64,000 nucleotides of DNA from Muribaculaceae bacterium (GCA_009775125.1 VSPD01000006.1:1-64000); one strand, 5' to 3'. Counted from the first letter of the stretch, positions 52,553 to 61,492 are shown. Numbers and translations: made by a program. Notes: generated from the letters alone by a model not told the origin.

Positions 52553-53260
52553 TTGAATTTTCTCGCAGGCGAAATATTATATGTCGACAAGCCTTACGGA
52601 TGGACATCGTTTGACGCCGTCAAGCGCATCCGCGGCGCTCTGCTCAGGCGGCTCGGCATCAAGAAACTGAAAGTGGGCCATGCCGGCACTCTCGACCCCC
52701 TTGCATCCGGCGTGATGATTGTGACGACAGGACGCGCCACCAAGCAAATCGAGCAGTTGCAGGCCGGTGTAAAGGAATACATAGCCGAAATTGCTCTTGG
52801 AGCCACAACCCCGTCGTTCGACCTTGAAACCGAGGTCGACGCCACATATCCCACCGCTCACATCACCCGCCAACTCGTCGAGGAAGCCCTTTTGCGTTTC
52901 CACGGCACGATAGAGCAGGTGCCTCCCGCATTTTCAGCAGTGAAAATCGACGGCCGCAGAGCCTATGACATGGCGCGCAAAGGCCGTGAAGTGAATCTCA
53001 AGCCAAAGACCCTCGTAATCGACGAAATCGAGCTTTTGGATTTCGCGCCCGAGAAAATAACGGTGAGGGTGGTTTGCAGCAAAGGCACATATATCCGTGC
53101 GCTTGCCCGCGACATAGGCGAGGCTCTCGATTCGGGCGCGCACCTCACCGCGTTGCGCCGCACACGCGTGGGCGATGTAGGCATTGCCGACTGCCTCACA
53201 ATCGACATGGTGGCCGAGCTTATACGCACAGTCGAAATCGAGATGCCCGACGAGCAGTAA
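52553..53260 (+). CDS. truB: tRNA pseudouridine(55) synthase
   Basis: 235 residues. Makes pseudouridine 55 in the T-loop of tRNAs. It contains DKPYGWTSFDAVKRIR, the catalytic Asp48 in KVGHAGTLDPLASGVM, and RVVCSKGTYIRALARDIGEAL. The start is TTG at 52553, giving MNFLAGEILYVDKP, which aligns with the normal N terminus; no ATG occurs early enough in frame. 23 bp after uppP. Confidence 0.94.
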   Translation: MNFLAGEILYVDKPYGWTSFDAVKRIRGALLRRLGIKKLKVGHAGTLDPLASGVMIVTTGRATKQIEQLQAGVKEYIAEIALGATTPSFDLETEVDATYPTAHITRQLVEEALLRFHGTIEQVPPAFSAVKIDGRRAYDMARKGREVNLKPKTLVIDEIELLDFAPEKITVRVVCSKGTYIRALARDIGEALDSGAHLTALRRTRVGDVGIADCLTIDMVAELIRTVEIEMPDEQ

Positions 53261-53311
53261 CCCCCGGCTATAAACAATTTAGTCACATATTCATCTATTT
53301 ATTTTAAGATT

Positions 53312-54361
53312 ATGAAACTGTCACAATTTAAATTCCGTCTTCCCGAAGAACTTATCGCCCAGCATCCGAGCGCGCAACGCGACGAATGTCGCCTTATGGT
53401 ACTGAACAAGAAGACAGGCGAGATTCAGCATCTCATTTTCAAGGATATTCTTCAATTTTTCGACGACGGCGACGTGATGGTGTTCAACGACACCCAGGTG
53501 TTCCCGGCCCGCCTCTATGGCAATAAGGAAAAAACCGGCGCCAAAATTGAAGTGTTCCTTTTGCGCGAGCTTAACGAGGCCAACAAGCTATGGGATGTGC
53601 TCGTGGAGCCTGCACGAAAGATTCGTATCGGCAATAAACTGTATTTTGGCGACGACGACTCGATGGTGGCCGAGGTGATCGACAACACCACTTCGCGCGG
53701 ACGCACTCTCCGTTTTCTCTACAACGGCGACCACGATGTGTTTAAAAAAGAATTATATGCCCTGGGACAGACACCGCTGCCCGATTATATAACGCGCGAG
53801 CCCGACAAAGACGACCCCGAACGCTATCAATGTATCTTCGCCTCGAAAGAGGGTGCCGTGATGGCTCCGTTTGCCGGCCTGCACTTCTCGCGCGAGCTCC
53901 TCAAACGCCTCGAAATAAAAGGCGTGGAGCGCGCTTTCCTCACCGCTCACTGCGGCTTGGGCAATTTCCGCGAAATCGACGTGGAAGACCTTACCAAGCA
54001 TCGCATGGATTCGGAGCAGCTTGTCATTTCTGAAAAACTTGTCGAGACCGTAAACTCGGCCAAGGACCACGAAAAGCAAGTATGCGCCGTCGGCACGTCG
54101 GTGCTCCGTGGCATGGCCTCGGCTGTGAGCATGGGCGGTCACTTGAAGACATATGAGGGCTGGACCAACAAATTCATCTTCCCGCCCTACGAATTCACCG
54201 TAGCCTCGTCGCTGGTTAGCAATTTCCACATGCCGTATTCCACAATGCTCATGATGGTGGCTGCATTCGGCGGCTACGAAAATGTGATGAACGCCTACGA
54301 CGTGGCTGTCCGCGAAGGCTACCGCTTCGGTGCCTACGGCGACGCGATGCTGATAATCTGA
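53312..54361 (+). CDS. queA: S-adenosylmethionine:tRNA ribosyltransferase-isomerase
   Basis: 349 residues, forming epoxyqueuosine in tRNAs by transferring the ribosyl part of AdoMet. Hallmarks: [35 protein letters not shown] segment ([13 protein letters not shown]), [28 protein letters not shown] and [32 protein letters not shown]. Complete and of normal length. Last gene of the ftsX-uppP-truB run; a palindromic array follows. Confidence 0.95.
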   Translation: MKLSQFKFRLPEELIAQHPSAQRDECRLMVLNKKTGEIQHLIFKDILQFFDDGDVMVFNDTQVFPARLYGNKEKTGAKIEVFLLRELNEANKLWDVLVEPARKIRIGNKLYFGDDDSMVAEVIDNTTSRGRTLRFLYNGDHDVFKKELYALGQTPLPDYITREPDKDDPERYQCIFASKEGAVMAPFAGLHFSRELLKRLEIKGVERAFLTAHCGLGNFREIDVEDLTKHRMDSEQLVISEKLVETVNSAKDHEKQVCAVGTSVLRGMASAVSMGGHLKTYEGWTNKFIFPPYEFTVASSLVSNFHMPYSTMLMMVAAFGGYENVMNAYDVAVREGYRFGAYGDAMLII

Positions 54362-54530
54362 TTAATGACGAATTAATGACGAATTAATGACTAATTAATA
54401 ATGACGAATGACCAATTATTACCGGACCGGTAACAGTTGGTCATTCGTCATTTGTAGGCGGTAATTACCAATTCGTCATTACTAATTCGTCATTAGTAAT
54501 TCGTCATTAGTAATTCGTAATTGCTCATTG
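54362..54530. repeat. inverted array of AATGACGAAT/ATTCGTCATT units
   Basis: Between convergent queA and ribE. Three forward AATGACGAAT units (from 54364) face four ATTCGTCATT units (54458-54515) around a central TTACCGGACCGGTAA palindrome. As RNA it could form a long branched hairpin on either strand and serve both genes as a terminator. The regular repetition suggests slippage-driven growth. Confidence 0.65.
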
Positions 54531-54535
54531 CTGCC

Positions 54536-55144
54536 TTACCCTTTCAGTTCCTGGAGGCGGGCGATGTATTTGCCGATGATGTCGAATTCGAGGTTGACAC
54601 GTGTGCCTACCTTGATTTGGCTGAAATTGGTGTGGTCGAAGGTGTAGGGGATGATGGCCACGCGGAACGAGCGCGATGTGGAATCACATACCGTGAGGCT
54701 TACGCCGTTGACGGTGACAGAGCCTTTTTCCACGGTCATGTAGCCTTTTTGCACAAGTTCGGGTGTAACGTCGTATTCAAATTTGAAATAAGTGGAGCCT
54801 TCCACTTCTTCCACTTCGGTGCACACGGCCGTGCAGTCGACGTGGCCTTGCACGATGTGGCCGTCGAGGCGTCCGTTCATCACCATGGAGCGTTCCAAGT
54901 TGATGAGCGAGCCTTCGGTCATGTCGCCGAGATTGGAGCGGTCGAGGGTTTCCTGTATGGCCGTGACACGGTAGGTCGAGTCGGGATACAGTTCAACAAC
55001 GGTGAGGCATACGCCGTTGTGCGCCACCGACTGGTCGATGCGCAGTTCGTTGGCAAACGAGGAGCGGATAGTGAGCTGGAGGTTGCCGTCGGTACGTTCG
55101 GCTTTCACTACTTTTGCCGCTTCTTCAACAATTCCTGAAAACAT
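54536..55144 (-). CDS. ribE: riboflavin synthase alpha subunit
   Basis: 202 residues, two tandem lumazine-binding barrels. The first starts MFSGIVEEAAKV with NGVCLTVV and GHIVQGHVD; the second has NGVSLTV and ends in IGKYIARL. Dismutates two 6,7-dimethyl-8-ribityllumazine to riboflavin. All expected motifs are present. It lies 24 bp after the MATE gene on the same strand and is probably the last gene of pyrK-pyrD-MATE-ribE. Confidence 0.95.
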   Translation of the reverse strand: MFSGIVEEAAKVVKAERTDGNLQLTIRSSFANELRIDQSVAHNGVCLTVVELYPDSTYRVTAIQETLDRSNLGDMTEGSLINLERSMVMNGRLDGHIVQGHVDCTAVCTEVEEVEGSTYFKFEYDVTPELVQKGYMTVEKGSVTVNGVSLTVCDSTSRSFRVAIIPYTFDHTNFSQIKVGTRVNLEFDIIGKYIARLQELKG

Positions 55145-55168
55145 TGTGATTATTATTTAGTAAGGTTA

Positions 55169-56626
55169 TTATTCTACGTATGGAGCGTCTTTCTCGCTCT
55201 CGATCAGTTGGCCGGCCTCCCCTGAGGGGATAGCCATGGGCTTGCGCATCCAGCGTCCGCGGGCAAAGACGATGAGGAACACGGTGCCGCGCACAATCAG
55301 CTCTATGCACATTGCAAGCCATACGCCGTTAAGGCCCATCGAGGGAGCGAGCAAGGCGGCGAGACTAAGGCGCACTACCCATATCGAGCATAGGTTGATG
55401 GCCGACGGCACAAGGGTGTAGCCTGCGCCCACCATTACGCCGTAGGTGACTATGGCGGCGGCAAACATCGGTTCGGCGAACGCTTCGATGCGCAGCGCGC
55501 CGGTGCCGAGGGCACGCACCGTGAGGTCAGGCGTGAAGATGCTCATCATGAGCGGTGCCCCGAGCCACAGCACCACGCCCATCACGGTCATGACAACGAT
55601 GCCGAGCGTGATACATATTTTGCCGAACGACCGCATAAGGTCGCGGCGTCCGGCTCCGAGGCTTTGGCCTATGAGGGTGGTGCCGGCTCCCGAGATGCCG
55701 TAGCCGGGCATATAGCACAGGCTTTCGGCGGTGATGCCGAAAGAGTTGGCGGCGATGGCCGCTGTGCCCAGCGGAGCCACAATCACGGTGGTGAGAATCT
55801 GCGCTCCGCACATCATGATGCGCTCGGCTCCGATTGGCGCGCTTATCTTCAAGGCGCGTTTCACGGTTGCGGCTTTCAGACGCAGGGAGAAACGCGTGCT
55901 GCGGAAGTTGAGCCGCGTCGAGCGGCGCATGATGTAATAAAGCAGTATCGTTCCGGTCACAAACTCGGCGGATGCAGTGCCGAGTGCGGCTCCGGCCACG
56001 CCAAGCCCTGCGCCCGGCAGGGTGATTCCGGCTACGGTGTGGGTGTCAAAAATAAGAAATGAGTTGAACACGACATCCATCACGCACATGGCCACGTTCA
56101 TCGCGCCCGGTATTATCATGTTGCCTGAGCAGCGCAGCATGTCGGAGGCCAGGAAGGTGAGGTAGCACAGGGGCATGGAGGCCGTGACAATGGCGAAGTA
56201 GGCCGTGGAGCCGGCATTGATGTCGTCGTTGCCGCCGAGCCACCCGGGGAGATGTCCTGAAATCATCACGCCGGTTATTGCGAGCACCACGCCCAAGGCC
56301 ACCACGCATGTTATGGCCTGGCAAAATATCGACCGGGCCGCGTCGTCGCGTACGGCTCCTATTTGATGGGCCACTTGCACGGAGAAGCCTGTCGACAGCG
56401 CGCCGCCAAGCCCCCAGAAAAGCCATGTCGTGGTGGCGACAAGGCCAATCGAGGCCGAGGCGTTTGCTCCGAGGCTGCCCACCATCGAGGCGTCGATATA
56501 TTCCATGAGTATGGCCGACAGCTGCGCCATGATTGCCGGCCACGACAGTTGTGCCACAAGCCGCAGCCGCTGGCCGGTGGTCAGCGGCGCGCCCGAGCGT
56601 AATATTTCAGATAAATCAGCTGCCAA
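55169..56626 (-). CDS. MATE family efflux transporter
   Basis: A 485-residue protein with about 12 transmembrane helices in two homologous halves (LSWPAIMAQLSAILMEYIDASMVG..., then LKISAPIGAERIMMCGAQIL...). It exports cationic drugs or metabolites with a Na+ or H+ gradient; the substrate is unknown. Start codon TTG at 56626; no ATG is available before the first helix, and stops close the frame upstream. A tandem 9-bp repeat lies 29 bp upstream in the gap to pyrD. Confidence 0.9.
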   Translation of the reverse strand: MAADLSEILRSGAPLTTGQRLRLVAQLSWPAIMAQLSAILMEYIDASMVGSLGANASASIGLVATTTWLFWGLGGALSTGFSVQVAHQIGAVRDDAARSIFCQAITCVVALGVVLAITGVMISGHLPGWLGGNDDINAGSTAYFAIVTASMPLCYLTFLASDMLRCSGNMIIPGAMNVAMCVMDVVFNSFLIFDTHTVAGITLPGAGLGVAGAALGTASAEFVTGTILLYYIMRRSTRLNFRSTRFSLRLKAATVKRALKISAPIGAERIMMCGAQILTTVIVAPLGTAAIAANSFGITAESLCYMPGYGISGAGTTLIGQSLGAGRRDLMRSFGKICITLGIVVMTVMGVVLWLGAPLMMSIFTPDLTVRALGTGALRIEAFAEPMFAAAIVTYGVMVGAGYTLVPSAINLCSIWVVRLSLAALLAPSMGLNGVWLAMCIELIVRGTVFLIVFARGRWMRKPMAIPSGEAGQLIESEKDAPYVE

Positions 56627-56654
56627 GGGAGTTTGGAAGTTGAGAAGTTTAGAA

Positions 56655-56699
56655 GTCGTTTATGTCGTTTATGTCGCTTATGTCGCTTATATCGCTTAT
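56655..56699. repeat. tandem 9-bp repeat, five units
   Basis: Five consecutive units: GTCGTTTAT twice, GTCGCTTAT twice, ATCGCTTAT once. They lie between pyrD and the MATE gene. A GGAAGTTGAGAAGTTTAGAAGT-like stretch adjoins (about 56634-56655), resembling the fusion linker DNA at 40201-40280. Confidence 0.75.
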
Positions 56700-56710
56700 G
56701 TCCTTAATAA

Positions 56711-57619
56711 TTAAACGATTCCTCTGATTTCGGAGATGGATTTGAGGCCGTTTTCCTCACAGTAAGCGGCAAGGCCGAGTGCTATTTCTTCGGCGGCGCG
56801 CGGATTCACAAACCCGGCGGTGCCCACCTCGATGGCGGTGGCGCCGGCCATGATGAATTCGAGGGCGTCGTTGGTATTGGAGATGCCGCCAAGGCCGATT
56901 ACGGGTATGCCGACGGCTTTGGCAACCTGCCACACCATGCGCACGGCCACAGGCTTCACTGCCGGGCCCGAAAGGCCGCCGGTGACAGTCGACAGCATCG
57001 GCCGGCGACGCTTCACGTCGATAGCCATGCCCATGAGCGTGTTTATCAGCGACACTGAGTCGGCGCCTTCGGCCTCGACGGCTTTGGCTATGTCGACAAT
57101 CGACGTGACGTTGGGCGACAGTTTCATTATCAGGGTCTTGGGCCAGGCGGCGCGCACGGCGCGTGTCACCTCGGCAGCTCCTTCGGTGGTGGTGCCGAAA
57201 GCCATGCCGCCTTGCTTTACGTTGGGGCACGAAATGTTTATCTCCACGGCGCGGATACGCGGCAGCGGTGCCAGACGGCGGCACACCTCGGTGTAGTCGT
57301 CGATAGTGGATCCGGCCACGTTCACGATTATCTCCGACGAGAAGCGTTCGGCTATGCGCGGATATATGTGTTCGATGAAATAGTCCACGCCTTTGTTCTG
57401 GAGCCCTACGGCATTGAGCATGCCCGATGGTGTCTCGGCCATGCGCGGGGCGGGATTGCCCTGGCGCGGAGCAAGGGTGGTGCCCTTCACGATAATGCCG
57501 CCGAGTGCATTGATGTCGGTGAGGTCGGCAAATTCTTCGCCGTAGCCGAAAGTGCCCGATGCCGTGAGCACGGGGTTGGCGAGTTCGAGCCCGCCGATGT
57601 TTACGTTCAGAGTTGCCAT
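56711..57619 (-). CDS. pyrD: dihydroorotate dehydrogenase, class 1B catalytic subunit
   Basis: 302 residues from MATLNVNIGGLELANPV. FMN enzyme oxidising dihydroorotate to orotate in pyrimidine synthesis, using NAD+ through PyrK. Motifs: TASGTFGYG, the catalytic-base Cys in EINISCPNVKQGG, KLSPNVT, NTLMGMAIDV and IGLGGISNTNDALEFIMAGA. The frame continues open upstream but there only encodes sequence antisense-like to pyrK, so the start that overlaps the pyrK end by 13 bp is chosen. Confidence 0.95.
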   Translation of the reverse strand: MATLNVNIGGLELANPVLTASGTFGYGEEFADLTDINALGGIIVKGTTLAPRQGNPAPRMAETPSGMLNAVGLQNKGVDYFIEHIYPRIAERFSSEIIVNVAGSTIDDYTEVCRRLAPLPRIRAVEINISCPNVKQGGMAFGTTTEGAAEVTRAVRAAWPKTLIMKLSPNVTSIVDIAKAVEAEGADSVSLINTLMGMAIDVKRRRPMLSTVTGGLSGPAVKPVAVRMVWQVAKAVGIPVIGLGGISNTNDALEFIMAGATAIEVGTAGFVNPRAAEEIALGLAAYCEENGLKSISEIRGIV

Positions 57620-58383
57620 TTGAGTTTGTTTATGTTGAATACGGGTCCGTCGGTGCACACGCACACGTTGCCTTTGTCCTTGGTGTCTTCCACACAGCAG
57701 AGGCATGCGCCAAGTCCGCAGGCCATCATGTTTTCGAGCGACACCTCGCATGGAATCCCGCGTCCGGCGCAGATGGAAGCCACGGCGCGCATCATGGGCG
57801 TGGGGCCGCACACGGCCACGGCGTCGAAATCTTTTTCCCATACCGGATTGGCTGTTATCAGGCCGGGAGTGCCGTCGGAGCCGTCGTCGGTTGAGATATG
57901 GAGCCTTCCGTAACGCTCGAATTCATCGCGCAGCAGCACATCGGCTTTCGAGCGCGCGCCCAGCACAATGTCGGGGCATATTCCGCCGTCGTGGAGCGTC
58001 TTGGCAAGATAGAGCAGCGGAGCCACGCCCACGCCGCCGCCGGCAAGGAGGATGCGTGCGCCCTTTTCGGCCGGCACGGTGAATCCATGGCCCAGCGGCA
58101 TGATTATATTGAATCTGTCGCCACGCTTGGCCTCGACCAGCTTATGCGTTCCGGCTCCGGCGTCGCGCACCAGAAGCCACAGCCGGCCATTCTCCACATT
58201 GCATATCGATATGGGGCGACGCAGATATGTGGTCTTGCTGTCGGGTATCTCTATTTGCACGAATTGACCGGGCTTTATGCCTTCTGGGAGGTCGCCTTCC
58301 ATTTCGAGCAGGGCGTAGGAGCCCATCGTGCGCACGTCCGCCACGGCGAAATCGCGCATTATTTTCTTGGCATCAACTTCCAT
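57607..58383 (-). CDS. pyrK: dihydroorotate dehydrogenase electron-transfer subunit
   Basis: 258 residues from MEVDAKKIMRDFAVAD. Carries FAD and a 2Fe-2S cluster that pass electrons from PyrD to NAD+. FAD-binding YLRRPISICN, NAD domain ILLAGGGVGVAPLLYLAK, and four cysteines in MMACGLGACLCCVEDTKDKG and NVCVCTDGPVF. The open frame upstream runs through the promoter into the divergent gene and is not homologous, so this ATG is used. Promoter at 58403-58410. Confidence 0.95.
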   Translation of the reverse strand: MEVDAKKIMRDFAVADVRTMGSYALLEMEGDLPEGIKPGQFVQIEIPDSKTTYLRRPISICNVENGRLWLLVRDAGAGTHKLVEAKRGDRFNIIMPLGHGFTVPAEKGARILLAGGGVGVAPLLYLAKTLHDGGICPDIVLGARSKADVLLRDEFERYGRLHISTDDGSDGTPGLITANPVWEKDFDAVAVCGPTPMMRAVASICAGRGIPCEVSLENMMACGLGACLCCVEDTKDKGNVCVCTDGPVFNINKLKWQL

Positions 58384-58402
58384 CTTAATACTTATTTTTT
58401 TG

Positions 58403-58440
58403 CAAAGGTAAGAAAAAAACGCTTTTTTTTCGTACCTTTG
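58403..58440. promoter_or_regulatory. overlapping divergent promoters of pyrK and the membrane protein gene
   Basis: TACCTTTGC appears on both strands as an inverted pair: minus-strand -7 at 58403-58410 for pyrK and plus-strand -7 at 58433-58440 for the gene at 58459. With only 22 bp between them, the -33 regions must overlap, and no clear TTTG is seen for either. The two promoters may compete. Confidence 0.6.
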
Positions 58441-58458
58441 CGCCGCAAAAATAATAAT

Positions 58459-59025
58459 ATGGGGAAAAAGAACGCGACAATATTCTATGTCATTATTTTT
58501 CTGGTGGCCGCCATCGGCCTCGGCATGTCGTGCGCGTTGCAGCGCAACACGCTGGTAGAGTGGTGGAAACCTGCCGCTCTCTGCCTTGTGCCGGGCTGCC
58601 TGTTGGGAGTGGCGCTCGGGCGCGTGTTTGTCTTGAAGTCGCCATCGGGCAGCCAACCGGCAAATTATTTGGCCGGTGTGGCCGTGGCGTTTTCTTTGAC
58701 GCTTGGCGGCTTCTATTCGCTCAATTTCTACAAGTCGCGCCCCGATACGGCAGCAGTTGTCGAGGCTGTGGTGGCAAAAAAATACACCGAGGAGCGCACT
58801 CGCGGCGGAGGCGGACGACGCCACCACGGCACTCGCGAAAAATACACCGCCTATTGCGTCAGGATAGAAGTGGATGGCGGCTGGAAAAAAGATTTCGACG
58901 TGAAGGCCGGCGAGTATGTAAAGATTCGCACCGGCCGTAAATTCAATCTCGACGTTGAGGAAGGCCTGTTCGGTTTCCCGGTGATAAAAGACATGAAATT
59001 GCCCTTGAACAAAAGTAAGAAATAA
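58459..59025 (+). CDS. small membrane protein of unknown function
   Basis: 188 residues from MGKKNATIFYVIIF. Three hydrophobic segments in the first 95 residues (ATIFYVIIFLVAAIGLGM, ALCLVPGCLLGVALGRV, YLAGVAVAFSLTLGGFYSL), followed by a hydrophilic domain with a basic loop ERTRGGGGRRHHGTREK and a beta-rich tail. No known domain recognised. It has its own -7 element and lies 35 bp before an M48 peptidase gene, so the two may form an operon. Longer in-frame starts upstream lie antisense to pyrK and are rejected. Confidence 0.75.
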   Translation: MGKKNATIFYVIIFLVAAIGLGMSCALQRNTLVEWWKPAALCLVPGCLLGVALGRVFVLKSPSGSQPANYLAGVAVAFSLTLGGFYSLNFYKSRPDTAAVVEAVVAKKYTEERTRGGGGRRHHGTREKYTAYCVRIEVDGGWKKDFDVKAGEYVKIRTGRKFNLDVEEGLFGFPVIKDMKLPLNKSKK

Positions 59026-59060
59026 CCAATAACCAATATTATCAAATATCAGTAATAACG

Positions 59061-59864
59061 ATGAAACAACGTATTTTTAAGATGTTTGCGCTGGTCGCTC
59101 TGCTTGCGTGCGGCAATGCCGCTTACGCGCAGTTCAACCTCAAAAAGGCTATCGGCAGCGCATCGAAGACAGTACAGGCCTTTACATTGACTGATGAACA
59201 GATGGCGGCCTATGTGAAAGAATCGGTCGACTGGATGGACGAGCACAACCCTGTCCTCCCCGCCGACGACCCCTACACCATCCGTCTTAACCGTCTGGTC
59301 GACGGCATAACCGATGCCGACGGTATTCCCTTGAATTTCAAGGTCTACAACGTAATCGACGTGAATGCTTTCGCCTGCCCCGACGGAAGCGTGCGCGTAT
59401 TCTCCTCGCTCATGGATATAATGAACGACGACGAGCTGCTCGGCGTTATCGGCCATGAAATCGGCCACGTCGTGAAACGCCACAGCAAAAACGCTTTCAA
59501 GACCCAGCTCCTCACCGGCGCCCTCAAAGATGCAGTGGCTTCGACAAACGGCACCGCTGCCGCCCTCACCGAGTCGCAGCTCGGCACCCTTGGCGAGTCG
59601 CTTATCAACGCCAAGTATTCGCAGAAGCAAGAATCGGAAGCCGACGACTGCGGCTACGACTTCCTTGTGAAGAACGGCAAAAACCCCTGGGGTATCGTAA
59701 TGTCGTTTGAGAAACTGCAATCGCTCGAAGGCGACGGCGCACAGAAAGCAAGTGCCGTATCCAAAATGTTCTCGTCGCACCCTGAGACAAAAGCCCGTAT
59801 CGAGAAGATGACAAAACGCTGCAAGAAAGACGGTTTCGAGCGTCCCGCCGCCACCGCCGAATAA
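59061..59864 (+). CDS. M48 family metallopeptidase, exported
   Basis: 267 residues: signal peptide ending around GNAAYA, then an M48 zinc peptidase domain with HEIGH (132-136) as the zinc-binding and catalytic motif, ESEADDCGYD (191-200) supplying the third ligand, and FSSHPETKARIEKM near the end. Resembles LoiP/YcaL-type periplasmic proteases that act in envelope quality control. No lipobox is seen. All catalytic residues are intact. Confidence 0.92.
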   Translation: MKQRIFKMFALVALLACGNAAYAQFNLKKAIGSASKTVQAFTLTDEQMAAYVKESVDWMDEHNPVLPADDPYTIRLNRLVDGITDADGIPLNFKVYNVIDVNAFACPDGSVRVFSSLMDIMNDDELLGVIGHEIGHVVKRHSKNAFKTQLLTGALKDAVASTNGTAAALTESQLGTLGESLINAKYSQKQESEADDCGYDFLVKNGKNPWGIVMSFEKLQSLEGDGAQKASAVSKMFSSHPETKARIEKMTKRCKKDGFERPAATAE

Positions 59865-59885
59865 CAAACATATCCGCCTAAAACA

Positions 59886-59922
59886 AATCCCCCGATGCGG
59901 CACATGACCGTATCGGGGGATT
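59886..59922 (+). terminator. terminator after the M48 peptidase
   Basis: An 11-bp stem AATCCCCCGAT (59886-59896) with ATCGGGGGATT (59912-59922) plus inner CGG/CCG pairs, followed by GTATTTTG. Its 3' flank (59921-59944) is repeated exactly at 61397-61420. Confidence 0.7.
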
Positions 59923-59961
59923 GTATTTTGCAGGAACGCAAGCCAGAGCTTCTGTTATTGA

Positions 59962-61111
59962 TTAACTGCAAGTTGCTGTGGATTTATCGGTTTTTTGTTG
60001 GGAGGTAATGACTTGTGCGCTTGTAGATTTGGCTTGAAGTGCAATATCTATTCCGAATTTCCGCAAAATTATTTCGCAAAATGCAAATAAATATCTTTTT
60101 AGAGATGCTATTGTAAAACAGATGCAGAAAATCAGCGGTACTATAACGAAATAGTATAGTCCGAACTGTGATTGGTTGATATAAAAACGTTCCAGAAATA
60201 AAGGATAGAGCCATGCATCGAATACCGCGCTGCAAAGGAAAATGTCAAGTGAGCGTATAGATATTTTCTTGAAAGTCTCTTTGCCGGCGTCGTTTTTGAG
60301 GTTGAATTGGTAGAAGGCTAAGAAAATCATACATGCCATAGCACCCATGAATATACCATTGCGGTCTCCAATGATATGGATGTATGTATTATGAGAGGTG
60401 AATGTCGAAACAGCGAAACTAAACAGGGAGTTGAGCGATGCTATAAGAATGGCAAATGCCAGTAGTTTGCTGATTTTAAATGAAGGCCGGTATTCGCGTA
60501 GAAAGGACCCGAAAAAGTAAAATCCGAGAGGGTAGATGTTTTCCCAATACTGGGGCATTATTTGCAACCCGTAGCGATTGAAAAAATCGGGCAATGCCGA
60601 CATGATGAAGATAATGGCGATGAGTGTTTTTTTGAGTGCTTTGGAAGGCAACGCCTTGTACCAGATATTGAGAAAAGGTGCAAGTATGAATAAACCAATC
60701 CACATTTCAATATACCAGGCATATTGGATTGTTGAGAAATTGAAGATACCAAGAATTCCATTTTTGACGCTGTAATCATCGTACAGGTATACGTTTACAC
60801 AAATTGTCAGTAAAGAGAAGAATACGTATGATGCGATTACTTTTATACCGCTCATATAAAATTTCTTTCCGACAGTCTTGTTGCAGCAAAGAAAGCCTGT
60901 GAGTATCATGTAAAGGTCGGAACCAACTGCCAATGTAGCCAAAACACCCTGAAAGAACATCGACGGCGTGTCGAATGACGAATCTTTAAAATGTGAATAA
61001 AGAAAATAATGAGAGGCGATTACAGTAAGGCAGGCGATGGTGCGGACTATATCGAGTCCTGCACTACGCGAGTTCTTAGCCGAATTTACGGATTGGGGGG
61101 GGGTACAACAT
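59962..61111 (-). pseudogene. acyltransferase-3 gene with C9 tract, probably phase-OFF
   Basis: A polytopic acyltransferase-3 family enzyme (O-acetylation of surface glycans) of about 382 residues if intact. The body from ATG 60960 lacks the first helix. In the same frame, 43 further sense codons upstream (60961-61089) encode SAGLDIVRTIACLTVIASHY, exactly the missing family N terminus, but contain no start codon. The only suitable start, ATG at 61111, is separated by a run of nine C residues (61103-61095 on the minus strand) and is out of frame by one; it reads 11 codons to a stop. Eight (or eleven) C would restore the full protein. A good promoter lies upstream. Switchable rather than dead is the preferred reading. 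Confidence 0.75.
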
Positions 61112-61241
61112 GCTGATTATTAATTATTTATAAATTAATATAAAACTAAATATTTATTGACTTTAAATTTCACGGGCATTATGTTTGTGAAATTAGTGTT
61201 GAAAAATAAATAAGTATTATAATTTAGGAATAAAAACTCTG

Positions 61242-61272
61242 CAAAGTTACAAATTATTCCGATACAAACAAA
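61242..61272 (-). promoter_or_regulatory. promoter of the acyltransferase gene
   Basis: Minus-strand TTTG (61269-61272), 19-bp spacer, TAACTTTG (61242-61249). The transcript would start near 61235, about 125 nt before the ATG at 61111 and the C tract. Confidence 0.6.
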
Positions 61273-61369
61273 GCATTAAATATTGGATTAAAGAATAAAA
61301 GCAATTATAATGATGAACATGGGTATTACGACACGAATAATCGCTCCAATGTCTTAACAAAACAGATTC

Positions 61370-61398
61370 CCCGACGTGCAAAGCCACGTCGGGGAATT
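61370..61398. terminator. hairpin, possible bidirectional terminator
   Basis: CCCCGACGTG with CACGTCGGGG, flanked by TTC/GAA that extend the stem, lies in the gap between the acyltransferase promoter and the beta-helix protein gene. Followed on the plus strand by TTGTATTTTG. Confidence 0.55.
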
Positions 61399-61449
61399 GT
61401 ATTTTGCAGGAACGCAAGCCTCCGGCTTGCGACTGTGCCATCGCGTTAC

Positions 61450-61492
61450 GAGGGTGTGTCAAAAAGGCTGTTTGGGGTTTTTGATATACCTA
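61450..61492. mobile_element. internally deleted MITE-like remnant
   Basis: GAGGGTGTGTCAAAAAGGCT (from 61450), matching the left end of the MITE copies, is followed within 30 bp by TTTTTGATATACC, a degenerate right end. The inner inverted repeat is missing. Confidence 0.45.

Noticed and set aside
54362..56702. CRISPR array candidates among the short repeats
   Set aside because: Units are 9-11 bp, adjacent or inverted, with no unique spacers and no cas genes.
57620..57841. Extended start for pyrD, and likewise for pyrK up to 58827
   Set aside because: The extra parts read antisense or out of frame through neighbouring genes and promoters; the family N termini begin at 57619 and 58383.
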